From: Taibaiella sp.
Lineage (GTDB): Bacteria > Bacteroidota > Bacteroidia > Chitinophagales > Chitinophagaceae
Assembly: GCA_019739295.1 (NCBI GenBank)
Contig: JAHHDV010000030.1
Location: forward strand, 1-64,000
Length of the DNA: 64,000 nt
Direction of reading: 5' to 3'
Below, in pieces: positions 36,801-46,471 of the stretch. Every line of letters begins with the position of its first letter. Positions within the stretch are counted from its first letter, which is position 1. Position numbers and translations under genes: made by a program. The notes under the pieces were generated by a model that saw only the letters and a list, made by a program, of their open reading frames with translations, did not search any database and was not told where the DNA came from.

Positions 36801-37044
36801 TACAAGGTTCCTGACTGATGCCAGTTATCTGAACATCAGGAATATCACTTTCGGATACACGCTTCCTGCTTCCTGGACAGATAAGATCAAGCTGAACAAT
36901 GTACGGATCTATGCATTACTGGATAATGTACATTTGTTCTCAGCAAGACAAGGTATGAACCCGCAATCCAGCTTCTCTGGCCAGTCGGATTATACTTATA
37001 CTCCTGCCCGTACGATCATGTTCGGTGTTAAATTCGGACTTTAA
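33859..37044 (+). CDS. SusC/RagA-family TonB-linked outer-membrane transporter
   Basis: The 1061-residue protein starts at ATG 33859 with a signal peptide ending FAFGQ. Next is a carboxypeptidase-regulatory-like domain (VKGTVVDEAGNPVIGASV). The SusC plug has ALEGAAPGLQ, GSPGGGANIRIRGFGSV, PLFVVDGTPYEGDI and LKDATATSLYGSRGANGVI, followed by a 22-strand barrel ending MFGVKFGL. Together with the SusD gene 22 bases downstream it forms the usual nutrient-import pair powered by TonB. No glycosidase, sensor or sigma/anti-sigma pair is adjacent, so the substrate is unclear; the nearby secreted proteases could make a peptide substrate plausible (inference). Confidence 0.95.
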   Translation: MKKRVLSLALLLGAGMQFAFGQGLVVKGTVVDEAGNPVIGASVETIDQKMSTFTDAEGNFEMEIPEGAEPQLKISYLNMEHNVAAAGDLSRIILKKTSTSLEGVVVTGYRTITKEKYVGAADNISSEHIEKMPVADITRALEGAAPGLQFAGDGSPGGGANIRIRGFGSVTGSSAPLFVVDGTPYEGDISAINPLDIENVTVLKDATATSLYGSRGANGVIVITTKRGRGRDNAPAINIDIRSGFVQRGLPNYDIMTSEAEYYETAWRAYVHNLQYNVGFDDFNEAARIASGLEGLDEGLINRLGGYNSYNVPDDQVVGVDGKINPGASLKYHDNWDDQITRVGMRNEINLNVGNSDGKNDYYFSLGYLDEQGFIKYSDYERFSGRLNVNSQVKDYLKVGLNLSGTLTSGNYFESSGSSSGNPMYISKDFAPIFPVYYYDQNGNREQDPITGNDKYDWGASSSSSELIANSSMGERPGLQNSNILGSMSMNTEQYKTLSVLAVPYIEVTFLKNFTFNTMLSYNYYDINNINHNNVFYGQFALNGGYNYRRAVTQNIYTFRQMLTYNKDFNEGKSNLNVFAAHENYDLTARTLSANATGIPIPGNSNLSGANQTTASSQDDFFRMESYLIGASYIHNNELFFDASARWDGTSRFSPTARWNTVPFWALGVGYDLKSADFMSEVDAIKSLKVKASYGTQGNQNIGGYYVWQSLYNTNFPNGNSLGGIMTEMGNDALTWEAQGQFNAGVEFNAFNEKLYGEVNFFNRTQSDLLFMVPTAPSMGIQEMPRNTATMFNRGVEVTLGSHIINSLGNPDRFDWSVNLNLTHFKNEITEMPGGLDSFLSGQFQYKKGHSIYDFYIVEHAGVNPATGAEMYWNIDDEGNRVQDSVWANVASSGRTYMGSAIPDLFGTFVSNMNYKGFNLQFTLAYGLGGDYYDGVYASLMGPGTWGRNWHRDILNSWTTENTGASLPRTEINNINIGNASTRFLTDASYLNIRNITFGYTLPASWTDKIKLNNVRIYALLDNVHLFSARQGMNPQSSFSGQSDYTYTPARTIMFGVKFGL

Positions 37045-37065
37045 ATAACTTAAAAAACTGAAAAA

Positions 37066-38574
37066 ATGAACAAAAATATAAAACTGGGAATCACGGCACT
37101 CTCCCTTGTCGGGATAAGCCTGGCGGGCTGTAAGAAGGAATACCTGGATACCAAACCTTCCGATGCCGTTACCACTGAAGTAATATTTGAAACCACGAGT
37201 GCGGCTTATATCGCACTGAACGGTATCCATACCCTGATGTTGACTTCCGAATTAGCTAAAGCGGATAATAACCACAGGGATTTCGGAGCTAAAAATGCTG
37301 ACTTGTCGAGTGACCTGATGGGTGCTGATGTGGTGAGCCAGGATGCAGGTGGCTTTGACTGGTTCTACAATTATTATGCATATATAGCGCCAAGGGATCC
37401 ATCGAACGAAGCATACAATATCTGGTTGTTCCACTATCGTATCATCAACAATGCCAATGCGATCATCAATAATATAGATGATGCCAATGGTTCGGATGCA
37501 GATAAGAATGACCTCAAAGGGCAGGCACTGGCATATAGGGCCTGGGCTTATCACAGGTTGATAACACGCTTCTCTCAGCCTTATTTTGAAAGTGCTGAAT
37601 CGATGACTCCTCGTGGAGATCTTCCGGGAGTGCCTATTTATACATCGGCATCTTCAGGAGAGACCCAGGGCAACCCGAGAGGAACGGTTAAAGAAGTTGT
37701 GGATCTGATGTCTAAAGATATCAATGATGCGATTGCATTATTGAGCGGTGATGCAACTACGCATGCTGAGAAATCACATATTAACCTGAACGTTGCACAT
37801 GGTATTGCTGCCAGAATAGCCATGTATAAGAGGGATTATGCAGCGGCATTAACACATGCCAATGCTGCAAAAGACGGGTATGGGTTTATGAGTGCTTCGG
37901 ATTTCGGTAACGGGATGAACAGCAATACGAATCCGGAGTTTATGTGGTGTTCTACATTGAATACCCAGCAGTATCTGAACCTGAGCATTCTTTCCTGGAT
38001 ATCTTTCGTGGATGAGACCTGTCCGGGCTATGCCGGAGGTACTGCAGTAGAAAGAAGAATAACTAAAGATCTTTATGATCAATTAGAATCTTCCGATAGA
38101 AGAAGGGTGTGGTGGGCTCCTACCGGTACGCCTAATTACTACCAGAGAAAATTCAGGTCTGCTAACCCGGAAAGTTTCGAGTGTGATGTACTGTATATGA
38201 GGGTAGCTGAAATGTACCTGATCGCTGCTGAAGCAGCTGCCAGACTGGATAGGTTAGGCGAAGCTAAAGGCTATTTACAAACTTTAGTGGATACAAGACA
38301 TACAGGATCGGTAACGTTACCAGATACAAAAGCTGACCTGATTGCCAGGATCCTTTGGGAAAGAAGAGTAGATCTGTGGTTAGAAGGTTTTGGCCAGACA
38401 GACCTGAAAGAAAGGAATTTGCCTTTACACAGGGTTACTGGTACAAACAATCACAATATCACTCAGGCTGTAGTTATAGATTTAGAAGCTAATCATAACT
38501 GGTTTACTTTTAAAATTCCTTTGGCAGAGATCAATGCGAACCCGAATATCGATCAATCCCACCAGAATCCGTAA
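37066..38574 (+). CDS. SusD/RagB-family nutrient-binding lipoprotein
   Basis: The 502-residue protein has a lipoprotein signal (MNKNIKLGITALSLVGISLAGC, Cys 22) followed by the SusD-typical KKEYLDTKPSD. Helical TPR-like segments, such as DLKGQALAYRAWAYHRLI, and the late YMRVAEMYLIAAEAAARL and RILWERRVDLWLEGF complete the fold. SusD proteins cap the SusC barrel on the cell surface and bind the substrate. The gene is translationally close to susC and ends at a strong terminator, so the pair is one operon. Confidence 0.95.
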   Translation: MNKNIKLGITALSLVGISLAGCKKEYLDTKPSDAVTTEVIFETTSAAYIALNGIHTLMLTSELAKADNNHRDFGAKNADLSSDLMGADVVSQDAGGFDWFYNYYAYIAPRDPSNEAYNIWLFHYRIINNANAIINNIDDANGSDADKNDLKGQALAYRAWAYHRLITRFSQPYFESAESMTPRGDLPGVPIYTSASSGETQGNPRGTVKEVVDLMSKDINDAIALLSGDATTHAEKSHINLNVAHGIAARIAMYKRDYAAALTHANAAKDGYGFMSASDFGNGMNSNTNPEFMWCSTLNTQQYLNLSILSWISFVDETCPGYAGGTAVERRITKDLYDQLESSDRRRVWWAPTGTPNYYQRKFRSANPESFECDVLYMRVAEMYLIAAEAAARLDRLGEAKGYLQTLVDTRHTGSVTLPDTKADLIARILWERRVDLWLEGFGQTDLKERNLPLHRVTGTNNHNITQAVVIDLEANHNWFTFKIPLAEINANPNIDQSHQNP

Positions 38575-38599
38575 GGATGCTGGTTATTACCTGATATGA

Positions 38600-38636
38600 A
38601 ATAAGGCTGGTTCTTCAAGAACCAGCCTTATTTTTT
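38600..38636 (+). terminator. Intrinsic terminator of the susCD pair
   Basis: AATAAGGCTGGTTCT pairs with AGAACCAGCCTTATT across a tight loop, followed by T6. Confidence 0.95.
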
Positions 38637-38916
38637 AATGGGACTTCCTGATTGGATCTTGAATTACGGCTTCATGTAATTAAATAAATTGTATGATTTG
38701 AATTTGAATATTACTGTTTCCCGCAGTAAATTGAATCAGGAGTATTAAGGGACAGCGTAGGTTATCTGATAGCGGTTTTAAGCTTTTTATGCTTGCTTTT
38801 CGCCACATAAGTTATAAGGCTGTCTGAATTTCTGTGATTTGTTTTGAAAATTTTAATAAAAGTTTCTATTTTATTTTATTATCTTTAACCTCTAAAAAAT
38901 TAAAAATAAAATTGAG
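38637..38916. other. Upstream region of the first protease gene
   Basis: No gene or conserved RNA is recognised. TATCTTTA at 38880-38887 is one base from the TAnnTTTG consensus and could be the -7 element of the protease gene. Confidence 0.4.
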
Positions 38917-40705
38917 ATGATAAGAAAATCTTTATCTGTTGTATTGTTGTCAATACTGGGACTGAGTGCTTCCTATGCCCAGTCCGGTCCTTCCGGATTC
39001 CCCTGGAGCTTTAATCAGAATTTAGAGGTCGTTCCCACTGAAAAATATGAATTTCCTGCTACTGATAATTCCGGTCTGATGGATGCTGCGAAATCAGGTC
39101 CTTATATGGTAGCATCTACTTTTGATGTATCCCTTTCATTTCCCGGATCAGGTGTTTTGACCCGTCTGAACAATGGTTCTTACATATGGTCAGTAACGCT
39201 GAATGTAGACGAGGCGAAAGGTATTGGTACCTATTTTAACCGTTTCAACCTTCCTGAAGGTGTCTCTATGTATTTATACAATGAGAATAAAAGACATATC
39301 CAAGGGCCTTTTACCATAGAAGATATTGATCTTAAAAATAATAATTTTGCCACCAGTGCTATTCAAGGCAACTTGGTAACATTAGAATTGAACATAGATG
39401 CAGGTGTAGATTTTAATGCTATTGATCTGTCCATTAATACCCTGGCTTCATATTTCAGAGGAGTAGATGAACTGGAATACTATAGTGATGATTATAGATA
39501 TGGAACCATTGACGCGGAGGATGAAAATGCATACGGAGGTTCTTCCCAGTGTACGATCAATGCGAATTGCCCCCAATCAGAAGGATTTGAGGTCAATAAG
39601 AATGCTACTGTAAAAGAAATTATTTTCACCTCTGGAGCAATAGGTTATTGCACAGGTACATTTGTGAACAATACAGGGAATAGTGAAGGAAGCTGTACCA
39701 AGTATTTACTGACGGCTACCCATTGTGAAGGAGATAATGCTACAGGAGGAGAATACTATTCACAATGGATTTTAAAGTTTAATTACCAGACCCCTGGTTG
39801 TGAAATGACTGATGTAGCACCTGTTTCGAATGAAAGGGTAGGTGTAGAGTTCGTATCCCGCGATCCGTATGATGCTTCCGCTGATGCCTCTGCCTTGGAT
39901 GCAGATTTTCTTTTACTGAAATTCACAAAAGCTATCCCCAGTACATGGAATGTAACAATGTCCGGTTGGGATAATGATCCCGGCCATACCAGGGCTTATC
40001 TTTCACCTAAGAAATTTATGTTTTTTCACCACCCGGCCGGAGATATAAAAAAAACTGTCTTTGACAAGAAATATTGAGAATGTCGATCCTGCGACTTATG
40101 GATTGCAATACCTGGAGGGTTTTGGAGCCGGCGGTTCTTCCGGTAGCGGTATGTTTGACAATGATAGAAGACTGATCGGTATTGCCTCTACTGCTATTTA
40201 TGGTGAGGTTCCTCATGATTCCTGCCTTATTTCTCATACGGGTCTTTCAGTTCCGACTACATCAAATGTATTGTTTTATGCGAAGCTTTCATACTGTTGG
40301 GAAAATCCTTCCCTTTCTTCCCCAACGGATGCACAGAAACTGAAGCCCTGGTTAGACCCTACCGGATCGGGAGCAACCCAGGTTGACGGTGCTAAGTGGA
40401 ATTGTGAGCCTTTACCTGTATCCAGTGTATCTCAATTAGAAACTTCTTTTGACGGGGATTTCAATATTTATCCCAATCCATCTGCTGATGGCAACTTCCA
40501 GATGAATATCAGGATGAACCAGGCTTCTTATGCGCAGGTTCAGGTTTATGATATTACTGGAAAGACAATCTTATCTAAAGATTTAGGAAAGTTGCAGTCA
40601 CAGATTGTAAACCTGGATTTAACACAGTTTACATCAGGAATGTATATGGTCAGGATTTCCAATCAATACGGCCAGATTACCAAAAAAGTAGTCATCAACA
40701 AATAG
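38917..40705 (+). CDS. Lysyl-endopeptidase-like secreted protease with T9SS tail (1)
   Basis: Two frames join into one protein of about 595 residues. One base is surplus between 40060 and 40071, after GDIKKT. A signal peptide and propeptide-like N-terminal region precede a trypsin-fold domain like bacterial lysyl endopeptidase. The His motif is YLLTATHCEG, the Asp region LDADFLLLKF, and FHHPAGDIKK and the Ser loop GGSSGSGMFDND follow. The domain ends in KPWLDPTGSGA. The last ~80 residues are a type A T9SS sorting domain (FNIYPNPSADGNFQ ... GMYMVRISNQYGQ). It should be secreted through the SprA-type translocon to the cell surface. A paralogue follows immediately downstream. Confidence 0.85.
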
Positions 40706-40724
40706 TAGAATTCTATTGTTTTAG

Positions 40725-40760
40725 AAAAGGAGAATGCCCAACAGTGCATTCTCCTTTTTT
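40725..40760 (+). terminator. Intrinsic terminator of protease gene 1
   Basis: AAAAGGAGAATGC and GCATTCTCCTTTT form a 13-bp stem around an 8-base loop and end in T6. The second protease gene is therefore transcribed separately. Confidence 0.95.
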
Positions 40761-40910
40761 GATACATTCCATTCTTATCACGTTCAAGGGAAGGATTGTT
40801 ATCCGTTAGAAATTGAATTTAGCAATGCCTGGTACAAATATTTGCAAGTATCTTTTAGCTTGAGAAAATAATTTTTTATTCTTAACTTTAGGATTCAAAA
40901 CCCGCAAAAA

Positions 40911-42714
40911 ATGTATAGAAAACTTATTAGTGTATTAGGACTGTCTCTTTTTATTCATTCAGGTTTGGTAAATGGCCAGGTTGAAATGAAAGGGTTTCCT
41001 TGGAGCGTTACCCAACCCGGCTTACAGTTGAATATACCTGAATATAATTATCCTCCCACAGACAATTCTGAAGCTTTGTCGAAACAGGGTCCCGGCCCTT
41101 ACCTGGTTGCTACGGCTGTACCGGTGAATATTCAATTTCCTGAATCAGGCAGTATGTATAAACTGGAGAACGGTAATGTGATCTGGAAAGTAAAACTTAC
41201 TATTGAAGAAGCTAAAGGTATCGGTACTTATCTGGACCGCTTTCACCTTCCGGCCGGTGTAAGTATGTATATCAGCAATAACAATGGAAGACACATTATA
41301 GGACCCTTTACAGAGCAAGATAATGCTGAAGACGGGCGCCTTCCCATAGATGCCGTTCAAGGTAAAGCAGCTTATATTGAGCTAAATATTAATGCAGATG
41401 TAGATCTGGATGAAATTGACTTTCATATCTATAAACTGGCCTCATACTTTAGAGGGATATCGGACCTGGAATATTATTCTGATGAATATACCTACGGGGA
41501 GATCGATTGGTACGACGAAAATGCTTTTAATGGTTCATCCAAATGTATGATCAATGCCAATTGTCCGCAAGGAGCGGGTTATGATTTTGCAAAGAATGCG
41601 ACTGTTAAAGAAGTAATTCCTGCTGGAGGCGGTTATTTTGGTAATTGTAGCGGTACTTTGGTGAATAGGCTGGGCAATGAACCCGGAGCCAATTGTAAAA
41701 GATATTTATTAACGGCAACCCACTGTGAAGGTACAAATTCTACTTCCGATGCCAGTACCCCGTTTTCAGAATGGATTACAAAGTTCAACTACCAGTCCTC
41801 TGCTTGTGAAAACCCTTCAGTAGCACCGGTTTCCAACAATCTCAACGGCGTTAAATTCCTTGCCAGAGATCCATATAGTGAATCAGCAGGTGTCGGAGAT
41901 TTAAATGCAGACTTTTTATTACTGGAGCTTACGAAACCTGCTCCGTCAGCTATTTCTGGATCTGCAGTAATGGTAGGATTTGACAGGCGAGAGTCCCATC
42001 CCAAGGCCTATTTGCTTCCTAAAAGATTCATATTCTTCCACCACCCTTCCGGAGATATTAAGAAGACATCCTATTCCAAGACCATATCTTCTGCTGCTGA
42101 TTTCTACTGGGGTACTGAATACTTTGAAGGTTATGGTGCCCAGGGCTCTTCCGGAAGTGGCATGTTCGATAATGACCAGAAAATCATGGGGTGTGGCTTC
42201 TATTGCTACTTTCGGACCCGGTGCAGCCCCTGATTCTTGCCTGACCAGCGCAAGTGGCCTAACCGTGGATGCCTCCAACCAGCTATATTATGCTAAAGTG
42301 TCTTATTGCTGGGAGAACCCTTCTCTTTCTTCTCCTACAGATGCCCAGAAATTGAAACCATGGCTGGATCCGCATAATACAGGAGCTGAAATATCCCCGA
42401 CGGTTGATTGGTATTGTAGTACTTTATCAGCAGGTATTTCCGATCTTGAATCAGCTTTTGACGGTGATTTTAATATCTATCCCAACCCGTCTTCAGATGG
42501 GAATTTCCAGATGAACATCAGGATGAACCAGGCTTCTTATGCTCAGGTTCAGGTTTATGATATCACAGGCAAGACCATCTTATTTAAAGATTTGGGAAAA
42601 TTACAATCCCAGATTGTCAATCTTGATTTGACGCAGTTGACATCAGGAATGTATATGGTCCGGATATCCAACCCATACGGACAAATCACCCGTAAAGTAG
42701 TGATCAATAAATAA
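40911..42714 (+). CDS. Lysyl-endopeptidase-like secreted protease with T9SS tail (2)
   Basis: This is a close paralogue of the preceding gene, about 600 residues, with the same order: signal peptide, N-terminal region, trypsin fold and sorting domain. The active-site regions are YLLTATHCEG, LNADFLLLEL, FHHPSGDIKK and AQGSSGSGMFDND. The last 70 residues are almost identical to the first copy. The frame breaks at the G4 run 42188-42191; removing one G restores ...KIMGVASIATFGPGAAPDS and the rest. It has its own terminator. The pair looks like a tandem duplication with divergence in the N-terminal half. Confidence 0.85.
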
Positions 42715-42736
42715 AAATTTTCCAAAACACTCAGGA

Positions 42737-42766
42737 AATAAGCTGTCTTTACGGGCGGCTTATTTT
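42737..42766 (+). terminator. Intrinsic terminator of protease gene 2
   Basis: AATAAGCTGTC pairs with GGCGGCTTATT (two G-U pairs) around a 6-base loop, ending in T4. Confidence 0.8.
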
Positions 42767-42878
42767 ATATCCGGAAATCCCCGCGGTTGAAGAAATTTTA
42801 TTTTGATGATTCAATGATCAGTACTGAAATAGGCAGTCATCCTGTTTTAAACAAAGTTTGGAGATAGGACAATGCATA

Positions 42879-42905
42879 ACGTATGTGGTATTATACGTAA
42901 ATTTG
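42879..42905 (+). promoter_or_regulatory. glnS promoter with an overlapping inverted repeat
   Basis: TAAATTTG at 42898-42905 is a perfect -7 element 64 bases before the glnS ATG. Just upstream, ACGTAT (42879-42884) and ATACGT (42893-42898) form a 6-bp inverted repeat that touches it and could be an operator. Confidence 0.4.
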
Positions 42906-42969
42906 CAGCTGGATTTTTGATTCATAAATTACGGCTTAAACAGCAGTTCTCAGAAATTTTAAATATACA

Positions 42970-44631
42970 ATGGAAGAACGTTCAAATAATTTTTTAGAAG
43001 ATATTATAGAGAAAGACCTTGAAGCAGGCAAATATTCATCTATATATACCCGGTTCCCTCCTGAACCGAATGGTTACCTGCATATTGGTCATGCATCCTC
43101 TATATGCCTGAATTTTGGCCTGGCGAGAAAGTATAATGGTAAATGTAACCTGAGGTTTGATGATACCAATCCCATCACGGAAGAAACGGAATACGTGGAG
43201 AGCATTATGAACGATGTCAGATGGCTCGGCTGGGAATGGGATGAACTCAGATATGCCTCTGACTACTTCGGAACGCTGTATGAATATGCGGTCAGGCTCA
43301 TTAAGAAAGGACTGGCCTACGTGGATGATTCTACAGCTGAGGAAATGGCTGCGCAGAAAGGAGATATCTCCAAAGCGGGTACACCTTCAGCGTACAGGAA
43401 CAGGTCGATAGAAGACAACCTGCAACTCTTTGAAGAAATGAGAGCGGGTAAATACCCTGATGGGGCCAAGGTGCTCAGAGCAAAGATCGATATGTCTCAC
43501 CCCAATCTTTTGCTCAGAGATCCTGTGATTTACCGGATAAAACATGCACCACACCACCGGACCGGGGATCAATGGGTGATCTATCCCATGTACGATTTTG
43601 CACACGGACAGAGTGATAGTATAGAAAATATCACGCACTCCATCTGTACACTGGAATTTATTCATCACAGACCCTTGTATGACTGGTTCATTGAGCACCT
43701 GGAAATCTTTCCATCTCATCAATATGAGTTTGCCCGGAGATCGGTATCTTATATGATCACTTCTAAGCGGAGGCTCCTGCAATTGGTGAATGAAGGACAT
43801 GTGACAGGTTGGGATGATCCGCGGATGCCCACTATCAGTGGTTTGAGACGCAGGGGGTATACTCCGGAAAGCATTCGCAATTTTGTAGAGACGATAGGAG
43901 TAGCGAAAAGAGAGAATATGGTAGATATTGCACTCCTTGAATTCCACGTGAGGGAGGACCTGAATAAGAAAGCAAGCCGTGCGATGGCCGTCCTGGACCC
44001 TGTTCAGCTCATCATTAATAATTATCCTGAAGGAGAGCATGAGCAATTGTTTGCAGAGAATAATCCTGAAGATGAACAAGCAGGTTCAAGGGAGATTACA
44101 TTTGGCAGGGAGTTATGGATCGAGCGGGATGATTTTATGGAGGATCCGCCTAAGAAATATTTTCGTTTAGGACCGGGACTGAAAGTACGGCTCAAGCATG
44201 CGTACATTGTGGAATGTACAGGATTTGATAAAGATGAGCAAGGTAACGTTACAGCGGTATATGCTGATTATTTCCCCGAAAGCAAAAGCGGGTCCGATAC
44301 CAGTGGCATTAAAGTGAAGGGGACGATTCACTGGGTCGATGCTTCCACTGCGCGGATTGCAGAAGTCAGGATGTATGATCGCTTATTCACCGTAGAGGAC
44401 CCGACTGCCGGTGAACAAGACTTTAAAGAATATATCAATCCTAACTCTTTGCACGTAATAGCGCGCGCGTATATAGAACCCATGTTGGAGAAGGCGCAAG
44501 AGGGAGATTCTTTCCAGTTTTTGAGGAAAGGGTATTTTGCTGTAGACAGGGACAGCACCGACCGGAAGAAAGTATTCAACCTTACCGTTGGCCTGAAAGA
44601 CAGCTGGGCCAAGGAACAAAAGAAAGCTTAA
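42970..44631 (+). CDS. glnS: Glutaminyl-tRNA synthetase
   Basis: The 553-residue protein is a class I GlnRS. It has the HIGH region PPEPNGYLHIGHASSICL, FDDTNPITEETEYVESI, and the GlnRS/GluRS-type HSICTLEF. The KMSKS-equivalent VSYMITSKRRLLQLV is followed by DDPRMPTISGLRRRGYTPESI. The C-terminal beta-barrel anticodon domain is complete. It charges tRNA-Gln with glutamine, so this lineage uses the direct pathway. Length is normal and the frame is intact. Confidence 0.97.
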   Translation: MEERSNNFLEDIIEKDLEAGKYSSIYTRFPPEPNGYLHIGHASSICLNFGLARKYNGKCNLRFDDTNPITEETEYVESIMNDVRWLGWEWDELRYASDYFGTLYEYAVRLIKKGLAYVDDSTAEEMAAQKGDISKAGTPSAYRNRSIEDNLQLFEEMRAGKYPDGAKVLRAKIDMSHPNLLLRDPVIYRIKHAPHHRTGDQWVIYPMYDFAHGQSDSIENITHSICTLEFIHHRPLYDWFIEHLEIFPSHQYEFARRSVSYMITSKRRLLQLVNEGHVTGWDDPRMPTISGLRRRGYTPESIRNFVETIGVAKRENMVDIALLEFHVREDLNKKASRAMAVLDPVQLIINNYPEGEHEQLFAENNPEDEQAGSREITFGRELWIERDDFMEDPPKKYFRLGPGLKVRLKHAYIVECTGFDKDEQGNVTAVYADYFPESKSGSDTSGIKVKGTIHWVDASTARIAEVRMYDRLFTVEDPTAGEQDFKEYINPNSLHVIARAYIEPMLEKAQEGDSFQFLRKGYFAVDRDSTDRKKVFNLTVGLKDSWAKEQKKA

Positions 44632-44691
44632 ACGTTACCGTAAGCCCCGGATGGCCGCCAGGCTACCCGGGACGGGACCTGTGTCCTATAT

Positions 44692-45068
44692 ATGCAAATG
44701 CGATTCAGTTTCAGGTATTTCATCATCACCATTGCCTTGCTGGTAATAGAGATCCTGATTGCCATGTATGTCAGAGATGCTTTTATCCGTCCCATATTTT
44801 GGCGATGTTTTGGTCGTGATGCTGATCTATTATTTTTCTGCGTAGTTTTTTTCCCAATAAAAAGTATGGCCGGGAGCTATTGCTGTTCTTGCTTTTGCCT
44901 TTTTGGTAGAAACATTACAGTATTTTCAATGGGTGGAAAATACTTGGGTTAGAGCATTCAAATTTTTTCAGAATCATTCTCGGTACTTCTTTTGCCTGGG
45001 AAGATATGATTTGTTATGTAGCAGGGTTTTGTTTTGATATTTGTTATTCGAAAGGAAACATATGTAGT
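44692..45068 (+). CDS. DUF2809-like membrane protein, frameshifted
   Basis: Pieces in several frames read as one small membrane protein of the DUF2809 kind. It starts MRFSFRYFIITIALLVIEIL and IAMYVRDAFIRP, then a helix around VLVVMLIYYF, FPIKSMAG, AFLVETLQYFQWVE and TSFAWEDMICYVAG. At least three single-base removals are required (for example the T4 run near 44799). The end is uncertain. It lies 60 bases after glnS. The function of this family is unknown. Confidence 0.55.
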
Positions 45069-45097
45069 CAAAGAGCCGGCAAGCTATTAAAAGATCA

Positions 45098-46205
45098 TTA
45101 TCTGCGTACGCTTTCTAAAATATTTAAAGTGGTGTTCTGGGCTTGCGGGCAAGGGTAAAGCCAAAAAGTAGAGCCTACATTGATTTTAGACCTGACATTT
45201 ACTGTCCTGACCGTGAGCTTCAACGATATGTTTTGGACTATCGCCAGTCCCAGGCCGGTTCCGCCGATCTTCCTGTCTCTGCTTTTGTCCCCCCGGAAGA
45301 ATCTTTCAAAGATCCTGGGAAAGTAACTCTTCACGGATTCCCGGTCCGTCATCACTGATTTCTACTAAGATCTTTATTTTTCATCCAGAATATAAAAAAC
45401 CTGATTGGATCAATGGTGGAAAGAATACCCGTACTTGATCGCATTGGTTACAAGGTTGACCACTACCTGTTTGATCTTATTCTTATCTGCATATACTGTC
45501 AATGGCAGCTCTGTCCCGGGTTTTAAAGTTTGTCTGATATTTTTTTTCCTTAGCCATCAGTTTCCAGTTCCTGATATACATCCTTGACCAGGTCCTGTAT
45601 GACAAAGGATTCAAGTGAAAGGGGGGATCTTACCCGATTCTAGTTTTGAGATCTGTTCTATATCTTTACTCAGTTTCTGCCAGCCCTGTCTATCCCTTTG
45701 GCGGCATTATTGAGAAACTGCATATTCACTTTTTCATCATGAATGGGCACCGCTGAGGAGTGTATGGATATAACCCTGCGAGGTGAATATGGGCGTCCGG
45801 AGCTCATGGGCAAGATTTCATAAGGAATTCTTTTCTGAATTTTTCGTTGTCTTTCAGATTTTGAATTTCTACATTTTTAAAGTTCGCCCATTTTTCCACT
45901 TCATCTCTTACTTCTTCTATTGTTTTCTCAGGCACGATTTTCTCGTAAAAATATTCTTCTTTCTTCGTGGCTTTTGTGTCCAGGATCAATTTATAGATGA
46001 GCTTGATCTTTCTATAAATAAAATATTTCAGTGTATTGAGGTATAAAAAATAGGAAATGGTAAAGGAGCTAGCGGCAATCCAGATGACTTCCCATTTCTT
46101 ATCCAGCATAATATAGGCAAGAATGGAGACAATGATCGTCAGCAATATGGCATTGAGCAGCGCTAACCTACTGGGTGTGATATTTTTTGAATTAAAAATG
46201 CTCAT
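45098..46205 (-). CDS. PhoR-like sensor histidine kinase, heavily frameshifted
   Basis: On the minus strand, the start [20 protein letters not shown] opens a protein with two membrane helices (residues ~16-57). A linker and, in other frames, a His-kinase core follow. The H box is [16 protein letters not shown] near 45800, and a helix [12 protein letters not shown] and the N-box-like [16 protein letters not shown] come next. The final piece is [26 protein letters not shown] with the G boxes. At least four frame breaks occur. The normal partner response regulator is not next to it in this window. The end coordinate is approximate. Confidence 0.65.
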
Positions 46206-46428
46206 TACAGATGATGGAATACGGGCAGAAATATGTGAAAAGCCAAAGATCTATCCTTTTTATAAAATTACTGTAAACTTAATCCAAAATAAAATTTGAT
46301 TTGAAATCCATCGGGTTCTTTTGCCGATTATTCAATAATGGTTTCCGTAGCTTTTGTTTTGAAAGGAACTTTCAGGAGGCCCTATTTTCTTAATAGCAGA
46401 ATTTAAAGTATATTTTGTCCATAATAGA

Positions 46429-46436
46429 TATATTTG
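46429..46436 (+). promoter_or_regulatory. -7 promoter element for mrdA
   Basis: TATATTTG is a perfect TAnnTTTG element 35 bases before the mrdA ATG. The region 46206-46428 otherwise holds no recognisable gene. Confidence 0.5.
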
Positions 46437-46471
46437 CAGATAGTTTTTTCTTTATCTTTTTCATTAACTTC

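Noticed and set aside
45783..46046. Plus-strand Phe-rich frame in the kinase region
   Set aside because: It is antisense to the linker and H-box region of the histidine kinase, and its aromatic bias comes from Lys/Glu codons on the other strand.
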